Source of the DNA: Pseudomonadota bacterium
GTDB lineage: Bacteria > Pseudomonadota > Gammaproteobacteria > Burkholderiales > Methylophilaceae
Reading direction: 5' to 3'
NCBI GenBank assembly: GCA_020053735.1
Contig: JAGVMP010000011.1
Coordinates: forward strand, 558,001-622,000
DNA: 64,000 bases
How positions within the stretch are numbered: position 1 is the stretch's first letter; every line of letters begins with the position of its first letter. A program made the translations under genes and the position numbers. The notes beneath the pieces are model-generated. The model was given only the letters and a program-made list of their open reading frames with translations, was not told where the DNA came from and made no database searches. Shown in pieces: positions 35,701 to 45,963 of the stretch.

Positions 35701-35967
35701 TAGCTTATCTGTAATCTGTTGCTCCACCTCAATCGCGCTGGCACCTGGCCAAGTGGTGCGCACCAGCATCACCTTGAAGGTAAATGGCGGGTCTTCTGAT
35801 TGACCAAGTTCGGTGTAAGCCAAAAAGCCCGTAATGGTGACCATCAGCATGATGTACAGCACCAAAACTTGATTTCTTAATGCCCACTCAGATAGATTAA
35901 AGTGTGCTTTTTTACTATTTTCTTGTGCGCCAATTTCTTGCGCGTCGTGTTGTATCGGCTCGCTCAC
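32773..35967 (-). CDS. RND efflux permease (HAE1/AcrB family)
   Basis: 1064 residues, 12 transmembrane helices in the standard two-half RND arrangement with two large periplasmic loops. Proton-relay Asp pair in helix 4, LALGLLVDDAIIAVEMM; start LSEWALRNQVLVLYIMLM; repeat half PLGISIETGGAVEESAKGG. Drives export of hydrophobic compounds by proton antiport. Sequence type resembles the single-gene MFP/RND pairs rather than AcrB itself; substrate unknown. Its ATG overlaps the adaptor stop by the sequence ATGA, so the two are translationally coupled. Confidence 0.93.
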   Translation of the reverse strand: MSEPIQHDAQEIGAQENSKKAHFNLSEWALRNQVLVLYIMLMVTITGFLAYTELGQSEDPPFTFKVMLVRTTWPGASAIEVEQQITDKLEKKIQEVPNIDYSSSYSRPGESMIFIVIKDDTFSEAIPDIWYQVRKKVGDIRHTLPQNVESLVFNDEFSDVYGSMYALTGDGFDNFALKKQAEIIRADLLKTPDVAKVDFFGEQKQRIFIELSNAKLSTLGINTTTLVDILQAQNAVVRGGTYDSPTERIRIDVSGRYNLLQDLRELRLRANNQDFKLSDVARVYRGYEDPPRDTVRFNGKDTLLLGVSMKSGGDVIALGEALDIKIANIQQSLPIGLSFDTVTSQPTIVANSVSDFVKSLVEALVIVLGVSLLSLGWRTGIVVAISIPVVLAATFLVMNFFNIGLHKISLGALILALGLLVDDAIIAVEMMSSKMEQGWDRVKAASFAYSSTAMPMLTGTLVTVAGFLPIATAASSTGEYTRSIFQVSAIALIISWFAAVIFVPYLGYHLLPDYAHKPKPSKLMLWLKSKLGLVEAADENHHHDIYNTKFYNGFRHLVTACVRYRKTVIIATLAMFILSVVGFGKVQQQFFPDSTRLELMIDLRMTEGASYQATNLEVKKLENWLNAWNKKHVGLDNYVAYIGTGSPRYYLPLDIQLAHRGFAQFVVLSKNLEQREALRSDLLKLFESDFPSLRASVLRLENGPPVGFPVQFRVDGSDIKKIREVAHRIADIMRANENLVNVQLGWEEPSKVLKVQIDQEKARLLGVSSVDIANMLNGAMSELYITEFREGNERIDLVVRGAELERKQLSRLPNLMINTVSGVSVPLSQIANITSEFEEGVIWHRNRVPSLTVRAHLRGGLQAPVISAQIEEKLTEIKASLPLGISIETGGAVEESAKGGASVAKGAPLFLVVVLTLLIIQLKSFSRTFLVLLTAPLGLIGVTVGLLLFNQPFGFVAMLGTIALSGMIMRNSVILVDQIDQDKASGLEPWQAVVESTIRRFRPIVLTAAAAILAMIPLTRSVFFGPMAVAIMGGLAVATVLTVLFLPALYAAWFKVKMPDSLST

Positions 35968-37031
35968 TGCATCACCTCTAATTTAGGTGCTACTTTTTGG
36001 CCTTTAATCAGTGTATGCACCCCGGCTATTGCCACCAACTCACCCGCATGCAGGCCGCTTGTAACGGCCACACCTTCCTCGGTATATTGGCCTGCTGTTA
36101 CCTCGCGTGGGCTTGCTAGATTATTTTTATCAATCACCCACACGCTGGTTTTGCCATTCATTTGAGTGAGTGCGCCAGACGGCACAATCAGGTTGGCTGT
36201 CGCATTGCCCTCTAAACGTACACCTGCGGTCATGCCTAGTTTTACTGTGGCATCCGCATCGATTAATGCCACCCTAACATCGAATGCGCGCGTAGCAGAA
36301 TTTGCTGCTGGTGCAATTTCGCGAATTTTTCCTTTATAGGTTTTTTCTCTATCGGCCCATAACTTTATTGTGGCCACATCACCTACTTTTATTTTAGCCA
36401 CGCGTGACTCTGGCACAGCCACCAATACCTCGATTTGCGTGGTATCTACAACTTGTACAATCATTTCGCCGGTCTCTACTACTTGGCCAGGCTCTGCACG
36501 TATCTGCGTCACAACGCCGTTTCTATCGGCCACCAGTGCAGCATAGCGCGATTGGTTACCAGAGACAGCCGCTTGCGCCTTGGCTTGATTGACGCGCGCC
36601 TCAGCAGTTTTTAACTCAGCCTCAAAGCGGTCTAGTGACGATTGCGATATGAACTTTTTATCCACCAATTGGCGTTGGCGTTCTACTTCAGATTTTGCTA
36701 ACGCCCGATTGGCCTCTGCTACGCGCACATCAGCCATGGCTGCGCTGGCACCTAAGTTAGCATCTGCTGCGTCAAGCCTTACCAACACCTGACCTTTTTT
36801 AACAATGCTACCAACTTCCACTTTACGCTCGATTATTTTTCCGTTAATGCGAAAACCTTGATTAGATTCATAGCGTGATTTCACCTCGCCAACCAACACA
36901 GTCGCGCTATTTGAAGCAGTTTTTCCAACCTCAACCACCAAGGCAGGGCGAGGCGGGGGCGGGGGCGTGGCTGGCTTTTCGCAAGCAGCAAGTAATAGAA
37001 TTGTGATACTCAAAAATAGTAGATTTTTCAT
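35964..37031 (-). CDS. RND efflux periplasmic adaptor lipoprotein
   Basis: 355 residues from ATG 37031; a longer frame to 37124 lies inside tetR and is rejected because MKNLLFLSITILLLAAC is a canonical lipoprotein signal with Cys17. Pro-rich linker (TPPPPPRP), lipoyl/hairpin segments VGSIVKKGQVLVRLDAADA and GVVTQIRAEPGQVVETGEMI, and a beta-barrel (VLVAVPESRVAKIKVGD). Connects pump and TolC in the periplasm. Its ATG overlaps the tetR stop (ATGA). Confidence 0.92.
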   Translation of the reverse strand: MKNLLFLSITILLLAACEKPATPPPPPRPALVVEVGKTASNSATVLVGEVKSRYESNQGFRINGKIIERKVEVGSIVKKGQVLVRLDAADANLGASAAMADVRVAEANRALAKSEVERQRQLVDKKFISQSSLDRFEAELKTAEARVNQAKAQAAVSGNQSRYAALVADRNGVVTQIRAEPGQVVETGEMIVQVVDTTQIEVLVAVPESRVAKIKVGDVATIKLWADREKTYKGKIREIAPAANSATRAFDVRVALIDADATVKLGMTAGVRLEGNATANLIVPSGALTQMNGKTSVWVIDKNNLASPREVTAGQYTEEGVAVTSGLHAGELVAIAGVHTLIKGQKVAPKLEVMQ

Positions 37032-37672
37032 TTTTCTTCTCTTGTGTCTTGTCTTAAAAGTCCACGCATCATTACATCTTGCATTAGCTGCAAACGTAAA
37101 GAAATGTCGCTCCACTGCACCCATTTGTCTTCAGACATACTAATTTGTAGTGAACAAACACCATGTGTTGCGGCCCAAAGTGTTTGTACAATCAAATCTA
37201 CATCCTTGAGGTCTTCTCTAAAATAACCTGCTTCATATACATCATTCACCACCGTTTTTAGTTGAAAGTATGCGTCTTGCTCTGCATTGTTTTGTTGCAA
37301 ACTGGAGTCTTCTGGGTCGCAGAGCGTGCGTTCGGCCATAAACATCAAGCGATAGTGGTTAGGATTTGACAAAGCAAATGCCGCATAACCTTGCGCAAAA
37401 GCATACATACGCTCTAACGGATTTTGGATTTGCAAAACAGCTTTTAGCGAAGTGGCGAGCGCTAGGAAATCCGTGTCGCAAATCGCGCGCAACAGCGCTT
37501 CTTTATCGGCAAAGTGTAAATAAATACTGGTGGCAGAATAGCCAATACGCTTAGCGATTTCGCGCATGGTCACTGCCTCTACACCCCGCGCTACAAAAAG
37601 CTCGCGCGCAGCATCTATAATCAATTGACGTAATTGTTGGCGTTCTGCATCTGTTTTTGGCTTGGGTGGCAT
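37028..37672 (-). CDS. TetR/AcrR-family regulator
   Basis: 214 residues. N-terminal HTH (AARELFVARGVEAVTMREIAKRIGYSATSIYLHFADKEALLRAI) followed by a C-terminal ligand-binding domain with a WHG-like segment (LWAATHGVCSLQ), as in drug-efflux repressors. It is the first gene of the efflux operon and overlaps the adaptor start. The palindrome ten bases before its ATG is the likely operator, so it should repress itself and the pump together. The inducer is unknown. Confidence 0.92.
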   Translation of the reverse strand: MPPKPKTDAERQQLRQLIIDAARELFVARGVEAVTMREIAKRIGYSATSIYLHFADKEALLRAICDTDFLALATSLKAVLQIQNPLERMYAFAQGYAAFALSNPNHYRLMFMAERTLCDPEDSSLQQNNAEQDAYFQLKTVVNDVYEAGYFREDLKDVDLIVQTLWAATHGVCSLQISMSEDKWVQWSDISLRLQLMQDVMMRGLLRQDTREEK

Positions 37673-37681
37673 AATTTTATT

Positions 37682-37714
37682 TACTTAACATTGTTAAGTT
37701 AACAACGTTAAGTA
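37682..37714. promoter_or_regulatory. operator palindrome of the tetR-efflux operon
   Basis: A 33-bp palindrome with halves TACTTAACATTGTTAA and TTAACAACGTTAAGTA around one central base; 15 of 16 positions are symmetric. It sits 10 bp upstream of the regulator ATG. Confidence 0.82.
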
Positions 37715-37768
37715 CTTCTGTCAAGCAGAATATTGTTCTTGCTGTAGACAAGTGTGGCCAAAACAAAA

Positions 37769-37790
37769 ATGGCGCTTAAAACGCGCCATT
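37769..37790 (-). terminator. Rho-independent terminator (minus strand)
   Basis: AATGGCGC pairs with GCGCCATT over a 7-nt loop; on the minus strand it is followed by TTTTTGTTTT. It ends the transcript of the 46-residue gene before the efflux operon promoter. Confidence 0.85.
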
Positions 37791-37812
37791 AGGTAGAAAA
37801 GCTTGATAAATT

Positions 37813-37953
37813 TTAGAGATACAACACGGCGGGAAACACCGTGAGCGCAAACACAAACACCATCCATTCCATGTTCCAGCGTTCTAAGTGGCCAGTAAAA
37901 TGTAAGGTAAGCACGGCAATTGCCAAGGCATAATAAATTGCAATCAGTACCAT
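37813..37953 (-). CDS. 46-residue small membrane protein
   Basis: A 46-codon frame begins MVLIAIYYALAIAVLTLHF and ends LTVFPAVLYL. Two hydrophobic segments (about 1-19 and 31-46) are joined by a polar loop GHLERWNMEW, giving a hairpin membrane protein. The downstream terminator on the same strand and an AGG before the ATG support it as a gene. Divergent from the thiC riboswitch. I do not know its family. Otherwise this 594-bp gap holds only the operator, the terminator and the riboswitch. Confidence 0.6.
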   Translation of the reverse strand: MVLIAIYYALAIAVLTLHFTGHLERWNMEWMVFVFALTVFPAVLYL

Positions 37954-38100
37954 AAGATAGCCTATATATCGTTGTTAAATTAATTTGTGTATTTATAACA
38001 CTTTTTTATAAAAAATACATAATTTTTGCAAATTATCATACAGTCCACTTAACACGCTTTTCTTGCCTTTTTAGACGTTTTCGCGTACATTTCTCCCATT

Positions 38101-38204
38101 GCTAGGGGTCTGATTTATTTGAAAAAATAAGCCAGTGAGAATCACCCTTTGAACCTGATGCGGGTAATGCCGCCGTAGGAAAGCAGCTTTATATGCTTTC
38201 CTAC
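38101..38204 (+). ncRNA. TPP riboswitch (THI element)
   Basis: The conserved aptamer core is present: AGGGGTC, then AGTGAGAATCACCCTTTGAA, CCTGATGCGGGTAATGCC and CGTAGGAAAGC. It controls thiC by binding thiamine pyrophosphate. Directly after the core, GTAGGAAAGCA pairs perfectly with TGCTTTCCTAC (38194-38204); the same 5' strand can alternatively pair with CTGCTTCCTAC at 38233-38243, which is followed by a T-rich run. These alternatives probably form the expression platform. Confidence 0.93.
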
Positions 38205-38257
38205 AAATTTAACCATAGGCAAAGCAGATCAACTGCTTCCTACGTTTTCTCTTTTAG

Positions 38258-40147
<1,890 letters not shown>

Positions 40148-40171
40148 TTTTTTGAACTTGCTGAAGCCACT

Positions 40172-41467
40172 ATGGCCACTTTAAAAATAAACAGAAGCAA
40201 AGACGATGCATTCATTGCCTCAAAAGCGCCGTTGCGTCGCGCTGATCCTGCCAAGCGTGACCGCTCAGTTGCAGCGCAGCATAAGGTTGCGCCACCTAAA
40301 CCAGCAATGTCTGCAATACAGGATGCACCTTCTAAATCTTTTCAGCGTAACCACAGGCATGACGGGAAGCCGCATGGATACGCCCCTGCAGAGACTGTGC
40401 CGGAAAGATATGAGACTAAGCATGATGGAAACACATCTGAAGCCAATCCACCAAATTCAAGCTCATCAAATCCTGCGCTAACAAACCCTAGGCCGCTTAG
40501 AAGCGAGTTAAGAGCTGAACCATCAACCGAGACAAGGCAACACAAACCCGCGGGTATTGATACCCGCATTACACCACGGCCAGATAAAAATGAACCACAA
40601 TATCGTCAGGCACCGCGTCGCCAAGGAAAACTAAGGGATGCCAAAGTGCGCGATGGTTATGATGGAACTGCAACACCGCAATATGGCGCGGCGGCTAAGG
40701 TGGCGTATAAATCATCGCCCGTGAATGTAGATCAGCCTCGCCTTTCTAAAGTGATGGCAGAGCGTGGTATTTGCTCGCGCCGCGAGGCAGATGAGTGGAT
40801 TATTAATGGCTGGGTGAAAGTGGATGGCGTGATTATTGACACGCTAGGCACGCGCATTAAGCCTGATGCCGATATTATTATTAGTGGTTATGCCTATGAG
40901 CAGCAGGCTGAACAAGTCACCATTTTGCTGCATAAACCTGTGGGTTATGTTAGCGGGCAGGCCGAAGATGACTACCAACCTGCAATTGTGTTGGTACACC
41001 CCGATAACGAATGGCTAGACGACCCTGATTTATATGAATCCAAAGTGTTTCAGCGTGGATTTTTGCATGGGCTTGCTCCTGCAGGGCGCTTAGATATTGA
41101 CTCAACAGGTTTGTTAGTGCTTACTCAGGATGGCCGTGTTGCGCGTCATTTGATTGGTGAAGATTCATCTGTTGAAAAAGAATATTTGGTGCGGGTAGAA
41201 GGCACACTATCTGATTCTGATTTGCAACGTCTAAATCACGGATTAAGTTTAGATGGCGAAAAGCTCAAACCCGCCAAGGTGAGCTGGCAGAATGAAGACC
41301 AACTGCGCTTTGTTTTGCGCGAAGGCAAAAAGCGTCAAATTCGCCGTATGTGCGAAATGGTGGGCTTGCATGTGGTGGGTTTAAAGCGTGTGCGGATTGG
41401 AAGTGTAAATTTAGGTAAACTTCCGCCAGGACAGTGGCGTTATTTGCGCAACAATGAGCGTTTTTAA
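40172..41467 (+). CDS. 23S rRNA pseudouridine synthase, RsuA/RluB/E/F family (RluF-like)
   Basis: 431 residues. About residues 1-185 are a low-complexity, Pro/Arg/Asn/Ser-rich extension with no fold; then an S4 RNA-binding domain (RLSKVMAERGICSRREADEWI) and the catalytic domain with Asp in GRLDIDSTGLLVLT and KEYLVRVEG, EGKKRQIRRMCEMVG near the end. The LLHKPVGYVSGQ segment suits RluF. Family enzymes isomerise single uridines in rRNA. The N-terminal extension contains a match to the dispersed 37-bp repeat. Starts 24 bp after thiC; shared transcription is possible. Confidence 0.87.
   Translation: MATLKINRSKDDAFIASKAPLRRADPAKRDRSVAAQHKVAPPKPAMSAIQDAPSKSFQRNHRHDGKPHGYAPAETVPERYETKHDGNTSEANPPNSSSSNPALTNPRPLRSELRAEPSTETRQHKPAGIDTRITPRPDKNEPQYRQAPRRQGKLRDAKVRDGYDGTATPQYGAAAKVAYKSSPVNVDQPRLSKVMAERGICSRREADEWIINGWVKVDGVIIDTLGTRIKPDADIIISGYAYEQQAEQVTILLHKPVGYVSGQAEDDYQPAIVLVHPDNEWLDDPDLYESKVFQRGFLHGLAPAGRLDIDSTGLLVLTQDGRVARHLIGEDSSVEKEYLVRVEGTLSDSDLQRLNHGLSLDGEKLKPAKVSWQNEDQLRFVLREGKKRQIRRMCEMVGLHVVGLKRVRIGSVNLGKLPPGQWRYLRNNERF
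40359..40395 (+). repeat. possible 37-bp repeat copy inside the pseudouridine synthase gene
   Basis: AAGCCGCATGGATA is followed at the correct distance by CTGCAGAG, the expected right-arm core, but the arms barely pair. It encodes the GKPHGYAPAET part of the disordered N-terminus. A weaker match than the one in sua5. Confidence 0.4.
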
Positions 41468-41514
41468 GTTTTGCTTTTGCATTGCAATTTTCTGTTATTT
41501 TTTAAGGATAGATC

Positions 41515-41904
41515 ATGGGTTTATTAGATAGCGTAGCAGGTGCGGTTTTAGGTAAACTTGGCGGCCAGCAAGGTGGTATGGCGCAAATTGCTTTAGATAT
41601 GTTTAACCAAAATGGTGGCATTGGTGGCGTGTTAGATAAATTTAAAGAAGGCGGTTTAGCTGATGCTGCGGCCTCATGGGTGGGCAAGGGTGAAAATATG
41701 CCTGTTTCGGCTGATCAAATTGCTAGCGTATTGGGTAACGGACAAATTGCTGAAATGGCGGCTAAATTTGGTATTTCGCCTGAAACCTTGAGTGCGCAGA
41801 TTGCACAACACCTACCAACAGTCATCGATAAAATGACACCCAATGGCACTGTTGAGGGTGAGTCTGGCAATCTACTATCGACTGTTTTAGGTATGCTAAA
41901 ATAA
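41515..41904 (+). CDS. yidB: YidB family protein (DUF937)
   Basis: 129 residues, glycine-rich start MGLLDSVAGAVLGKLGGQQGG, DKFKEGGLADAAASWVGKGEN and FGISPETLSAQIAQHLPTVIDKMTPNG, the YidB hallmark. Cytoplasmic, helical, widespread in Proteobacteria; role unknown. AAGGATAG precedes the ATG. A terminator follows its stop, so it is a single gene. Confidence 0.88.
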   Translation: MGLLDSVAGAVLGKLGGQQGGMAQIALDMFNQNGGIGGVLDKFKEGGLADAAASWVGKGENMPVSADQIASVLGNGQIAEMAAKFGISPETLSAQIAQHLPTVIDKMTPNGTVEGESGNLLSTVLGMLK

Positions 41905-41918
41905 TTGCTATATCGTTT

Positions 41919-41943
41919 AAAAGGGGCTGAAAGCCCCTTTTTT
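41919..41943 (+). terminator. Rho-independent terminator after yidB
   Basis: AAAAGGGGCT-GAA-AGCCCCTTTTTT, a GC-rich hairpin with a T run, 14 bp after the stop. Confidence 0.95.
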
Positions 41944-41992
41944 CATATATGCTGGCAAAAATTTAACCTGTTTATGCTACCTTCTTGAGCGC

Positions 41993-42029
41993 TGCCCTGT
42001 ATGCCGCTATCCATATAGCTTACAGGGCG
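41993..42029 (-). repeat. 37-bp palindromic repeat, copy F
   Basis: Arms TGCCCTGTATGCC and AGCTTACAGGGCG pair well at the base; loop GCTATCCATAT is the most diverged. Located between the yidB terminator and uppP, 61 bp before the uppP start. Confidence 0.65.
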
Positions 42030-42089
42030 ATGATTTTTGTTCGGCGTTTTAAGGCACTTTTTAACTTCTTTTTTTGATAAGATATAGGC

Positions 42090-42917
42090 ATGGATATTTT
42101 ACTGTTAATTAAAGCTGCCATCATGGGTGTTGTTGAGGGCGCAACTGAGTTTTTACCTATCTCAAGCACAGGTCACCTCATTTTGGCGGGCGATTTACTC
42201 AATTTTATGGATCACGAAAAACGTGGTGTGTTTGATATTGCCATTCAATTAGGGGCAATTTTGGCGGTGGTGTGGGAATACCGAACGCGCTTCGTGAGCA
42301 CATTTGCAGGCATTGGTCGCGATCCCATCGCTAACCGCTTAATCATCAATATCGCGATTGCCTTTTTACCGCTTGCGATTCTTGGTTTAGCATTTGGCAA
42401 CATTATCAAAGCATTATTATTCAAACCCGTCCCCGTGGCAATCGCGTTTATTGTGGGGGCTTTTATCATTTTATGGGCAGAAAAACGCAAACATACAGTC
42501 ACCATTGAAACCGTTGACGATATTCGCCCAGTGGATGCATTAAAGCTGGGACTGGCGCAAGCGGTGGCGTTGATCCCTGGCATGTCGCGTTCCGGCTCAA
42601 CCATCATTGGCGGGCTTTTTTTTGGTTTATCTCGTAAAGCGGCGGCGGAATTTTCATTCTTTCTTGCTGTCCCCACACTAGGCATTGCTTCAATTTATTC
42701 CATGTATAAAGACCGTGCCCTCATCAGCATGGACGACATTGGCGCATGGGCAATGGGCTTTATATTTGCCTTTATTAGCGCCATGATTGCGGTGCGGGCA
42801 CTGATTCGCTACGTCAGCCATCACGACTTTACGATTTTTGCATGGTACCGTATTGTATTCGGCGTGATTGTATTGGTCACAGCTTATACTGGGTTAGTCA
42901 ATTGGACGGTAGCCTAA
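42090..42917 (+). CDS. uppP: undecaprenyl-diphosphatase
   Basis: Recycles undecaprenyl diphosphate to the monophosphate carrier for peptidoglycan and other wall polymers; overproduction gives bacitracin resistance. 275 residues, polytopic (about eight helices). Catalytic motifs [17 protein letters not shown] (residues 12-28) and [16 protein letters not shown] (about 164-179), exact BacA/UppP signatures. No RBS better than GATATAGGC. Probably monocistronic; asmA follows after 74 bp. Confidence 0.96.
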   Translation: MDILLLIKAAIMGVVEGATEFLPISSTGHLILAGDLLNFMDHEKRGVFDIAIQLGAILAVVWEYRTRFVSTFAGIGRDPIANRLIINIAIAFLPLAILGLAFGNIIKALLFKPVPVAIAFIVGAFIILWAEKRKHTVTIETVDDIRPVDALKLGLAQAVALIPGMSRSGSTIIGGLFFGLSRKAAAEFSFFLAVPTLGIASIYSMYKDRALISMDDIGAWAMGFIFAFISAMIAVRALIRYVSHHDFTIFAWYRIVFGVIVLVTAYTGLVNWTVA

Positions 42918-42991
42918 AAGTACATTTAGCAATTAAAATGTGCGTTAACTAAGAATACGCTGGCTATGAATGTGGCTTAAGAGGTGACGCG

Positions 42992-45958
42992 ATGAATAAA
43001 ATACTTAAATTTGGTTTATATGGTATTGGCGGCTTGATTGTACTGTTGTTGATTGTTGTGGCAATAATTGCGGCAACATTTAACCCCAACGATTACAAAG
43101 ATGATGTCATTAAACTGGTTAAAGAGAAAAAAGACCGCACTCTAAAAATCGAAGGTGATATTAAGCTCAGCTTCTGGCCTAAAATTGGCGCAGATTTAGG
43201 CAAAGTTTCAATTTCTGAGCACAAGAATGAGGCTGAGTTTGCTTCAGTCAACAGCGTACAAGTAGCTTTAGCCGTTCTGCCACTACTCAGAAAAGAACTG
43301 GTGGTTGATACCGTTTACGTGGATGGCGCAAAAGCCAATATCATTAAATACAAAGACGGCACAACCAATTTTGATGATTTATTGAGCAAGGATGATACGG
43401 AATCGGAAGTCATTAAATTTGACGTCGATGGCGCTCATATCACCAATTCTGCAATTGATTATACCGATGAAGCCACTGGTGCAAAATACAGTGTCAACAA
43501 ACTCAATTTAACCTCTGGGCATGTTGCCTTAGCCGAACCTGTTGATTTAGAGACAGATTTTACCCTTGTCGCCAACCAGCCAGCCATTGTGGCTAATGCC
43601 AAACTCAAAGGCAATTTTTTGGTTGATCCTGAAACCAAGCACTTTAAAGTAAAGGGTTTAGATAGCCAGATTACGGGAGACATGCTGGGCGGAAAAGACT
43701 TGGATATTAAACTCAGCGGTGATGTAGATGCCAAACCTGAACAAATGGAATTTCTGGTCGATGGTCTAAAACTGGTTGCATCTGGCGATTTTGATGCTGC
43801 ATTGCTCGCGATTGATTTAAACGCACCAGCACTTACCATCCAGAAAAATGAAGTCAGCAGTCAAAAAGTCACTGTTAGCCTTAGTCAGGAAAAAGCAGGG
43901 GATGTCTTCAAGGCCAACATGGTGCTGGCCGATATGAAAGGCTCACCAAAAGCGTTGCAAAGTAGCGGTATCACTGGCGACCTTTCCGCCGCGCAGGGCA
44001 AGCGCACTATCACGGGTAAATTCTCGTCGCCATTTACTGGCAATATTGAAAACTTGATTTTTGATTTGCCCAAACTGGCAGGTAACCTGGACATTAAAGA
44101 CCCCGGCTTGCCAAACGGCGGCATGAAAGGTAGTTTTAATTTGGGCGCACATACCGAAATTAAAAATGAGATCGCCAACAGCCAGTTTAATTTAAACATT
44201 GATGGTGTCACCAAGTTAAATGGTGATGTCAATGTGGCTGGCTTTAAACAACCTAATATTAAATTTAACTTAAATGCCGACAAGCTGGATTTGAATAAAT
44301 TGTTGGCAAAATCTAGTGCTTCAGTTAAATCTTCTAATGACAAAACTAACAACAAATTTGGCGACATGAGCGCGCTTAAAAATATCAAACTAGATGGCAA
44401 ACTTGCTGTAGGTAGTATTTTGTATGAGAAATATCGCGTTTCAGGACTCAATGTGGGCATTAAAGCCGATGGCGAAAAACTAGCGCTAAGTGGACTGAAT
44501 GTGAAAGTAGATGACAGTCAAATTAAAGGCAACCTTGGCATTAGCCATTTTGCCAAACCGCTTTATACGTTTGATTTAGATATAGACCAAGTAGATGTTG
44601 ATAAATATGTAACGGCTACCCCTGCAAAAGCCTTAACAACGCCTGCTGCCAGCAATAAACCGCTAGATTTAAGTGCACTAAAAGCCTTAAACGCAGATGG
44701 ATCGATTCGAGTTGGCAAACTGAAATATGGCAAAACCAATGCCAGCAATATCAATATCAACCTAAAAGCCGATGGCCAGAAGCTTCAACTTAACCCGCTT
44801 TCGGCCAAAGTAGATGATAGTCAAATTAACGCTAATTTAGGCATCAGCCAATTTAGTAATCCCGCCTTCAATTTTGATATTAAAATCGATAGACTAGACG
44901 CTGACCGCTACATTGCAAAGAGTGACCCCAAGGCAAAAAGCAGTGGCGATGCCCCCATAGATTTGAGCGCGCTAAAAAAGTTGAACGCGACAGGAGAAGC
45001 CAAAATTGGTTGGCTTAAACTAGCCAATGTTAAAACTGAAAACGTGAATCTCGGCTTAAAAGCGAATGATGGTATTGCGACATTGTCGCCATTTTCTGCC
45101 AATTTATATCAAGGCAGCATGAACGGCACCTTAAAAGTAGACGCACGTAGCACACCCAGTATTGCATTTAAGCAAAACATGAAAGGTGTTTCTATCGGCC
45201 CGCTGATGGTAGACGCCATTAATAACGACATGCTAAGCGGCACTGGCACGGTGAATATTGACGTCACCACGCAAGGCAGTACCGTGAGCGCGCTTAAAAA
45301 AGGTTTGGCTGGCAATGCCGCACTCAATCTAGCGGATGGTGCACTAAAAGGTATAGATATTGCGGGTAGTATTCGTGACATTAAGAGCAAGGTAAATGTA
45401 TTTAAAAAAGAAACGGGTGCTGATAAAAGTAAAAAAACTGACTTTAGCGAATTAATTGCTACCTTTGATATTAAAAATGGTGTGGCACGTAACGAAGATC
45501 TTGCCATGAAAGCACCCGTGTTGCGCTTGGCTAAAGGCGATAGCCGTGGCGATATTGATATTGGCAATGAAACGATTAACTACCTCGCCAAACCCACCAT
45601 TGTGAAATCACTCAAAGGCCAGGGCGGTGCTGATTTAGATGAGTTAAGCGGTATTTCAATTCCCGTTAAAATTACTGGTACCTTCGCCGCCCCCAAGTAT
45701 GGCATGGACTTTGCGGCGATTGGTACTGCACTTGCCCAATCTAAACTGCTGGATAAAGTAGGTGGTGAAAAAGGCGCTGCCGTTAAAGAGTTATTGGGTG
45801 GCGATAAAGTAGAAGGACTTAAAGGCTTAATAGGCAAGAAAAAAGCGAACGAAACCACACCTGCTGCAGGCGCAGCAGCACCCGCTGCGCCTGCAGAAAA
45901 ACCAAAATCCACAGAAGAAAAGGCTGAGCAAAAAATTAAAGACCTGCTGAAATTTTAA
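42992..45958 (+). CDS. asmA: AsmA family envelope protein with internal repeats
   Basis: 988 residues, longer than E. coli AsmA (617). One N-terminal transmembrane helix (about 7-29) and a periplasmic AsmA domain start (FNPNDYKDDVIKLVKEKKDRTLKIEGDI). AsmA-like proteins form bridges carrying phospholipid between membranes. The middle contains three tandem repeats of about 105 residues starting LSALK (about residues 455, 565 and 665), each with VG-x-L, DGxKLxL and VDDSQI-x-x-NLGIS. The C-terminal AsmA_2 part GIDIAGSIRDIKS and an Ala/Pro-rich tail follow. GAGGTGACGCG precedes the ATG. Confidence 0.9.
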   Translation: MNKILKFGLYGIGGLIVLLLIVVAIIAATFNPNDYKDDVIKLVKEKKDRTLKIEGDIKLSFWPKIGADLGKVSISEHKNEAEFASVNSVQVALAVLPLLRKELVVDTVYVDGAKANIIKYKDGTTNFDDLLSKDDTESEVIKFDVDGAHITNSAIDYTDEATGAKYSVNKLNLTSGHVALAEPVDLETDFTLVANQPAIVANAKLKGNFLVDPETKHFKVKGLDSQITGDMLGGKDLDIKLSGDVDAKPEQMEFLVDGLKLVASGDFDAALLAIDLNAPALTIQKNEVSSQKVTVSLSQEKAGDVFKANMVLADMKGSPKALQSSGITGDLSAAQGKRTITGKFSSPFTGNIENLIFDLPKLAGNLDIKDPGLPNGGMKGSFNLGAHTEIKNEIANSQFNLNIDGVTKLNGDVNVAGFKQPNIKFNLNADKLDLNKLLAKSSASVKSSNDKTNNKFGDMSALKNIKLDGKLAVGSILYEKYRVSGLNVGIKADGEKLALSGLNVKVDDSQIKGNLGISHFAKPLYTFDLDIDQVDVDKYVTATPAKALTTPAASNKPLDLSALKALNADGSIRVGKLKYGKTNASNININLKADGQKLQLNPLSAKVDDSQINANLGISQFSNPAFNFDIKIDRLDADRYIAKSDPKAKSSGDAPIDLSALKKLNATGEAKIGWLKLANVKTENVNLGLKANDGIATLSPFSANLYQGSMNGTLKVDARSTPSIAFKQNMKGVSIGPLMVDAINNDMLSGTGTVNIDVTTQGSTVSALKKGLAGNAALNLADGALKGIDIAGSIRDIKSKVNVFKKETGADKSKKTDFSELIATFDIKNGVARNEDLAMKAPVLRLAKGDSRGDIDIGNETINYLAKPTIVKSLKGQGGADLDELSGISIPVKITGTFAAPKYGMDFAAIGTALAQSKLLDKVGGEKGAAVKELLGGDKVEGLKGLIGKKKANETTPAAGAAAPAAPAEKPKSTEEKAEQKIKDLLKF

Positions 45959-45963
45959 TTAAA

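Noticed and set aside
37032-37124. N-terminal extension of the RND adaptor
   Set aside because: It overlaps tetR coding sequence and would destroy the clear lipoprotein signal starting at 37031.
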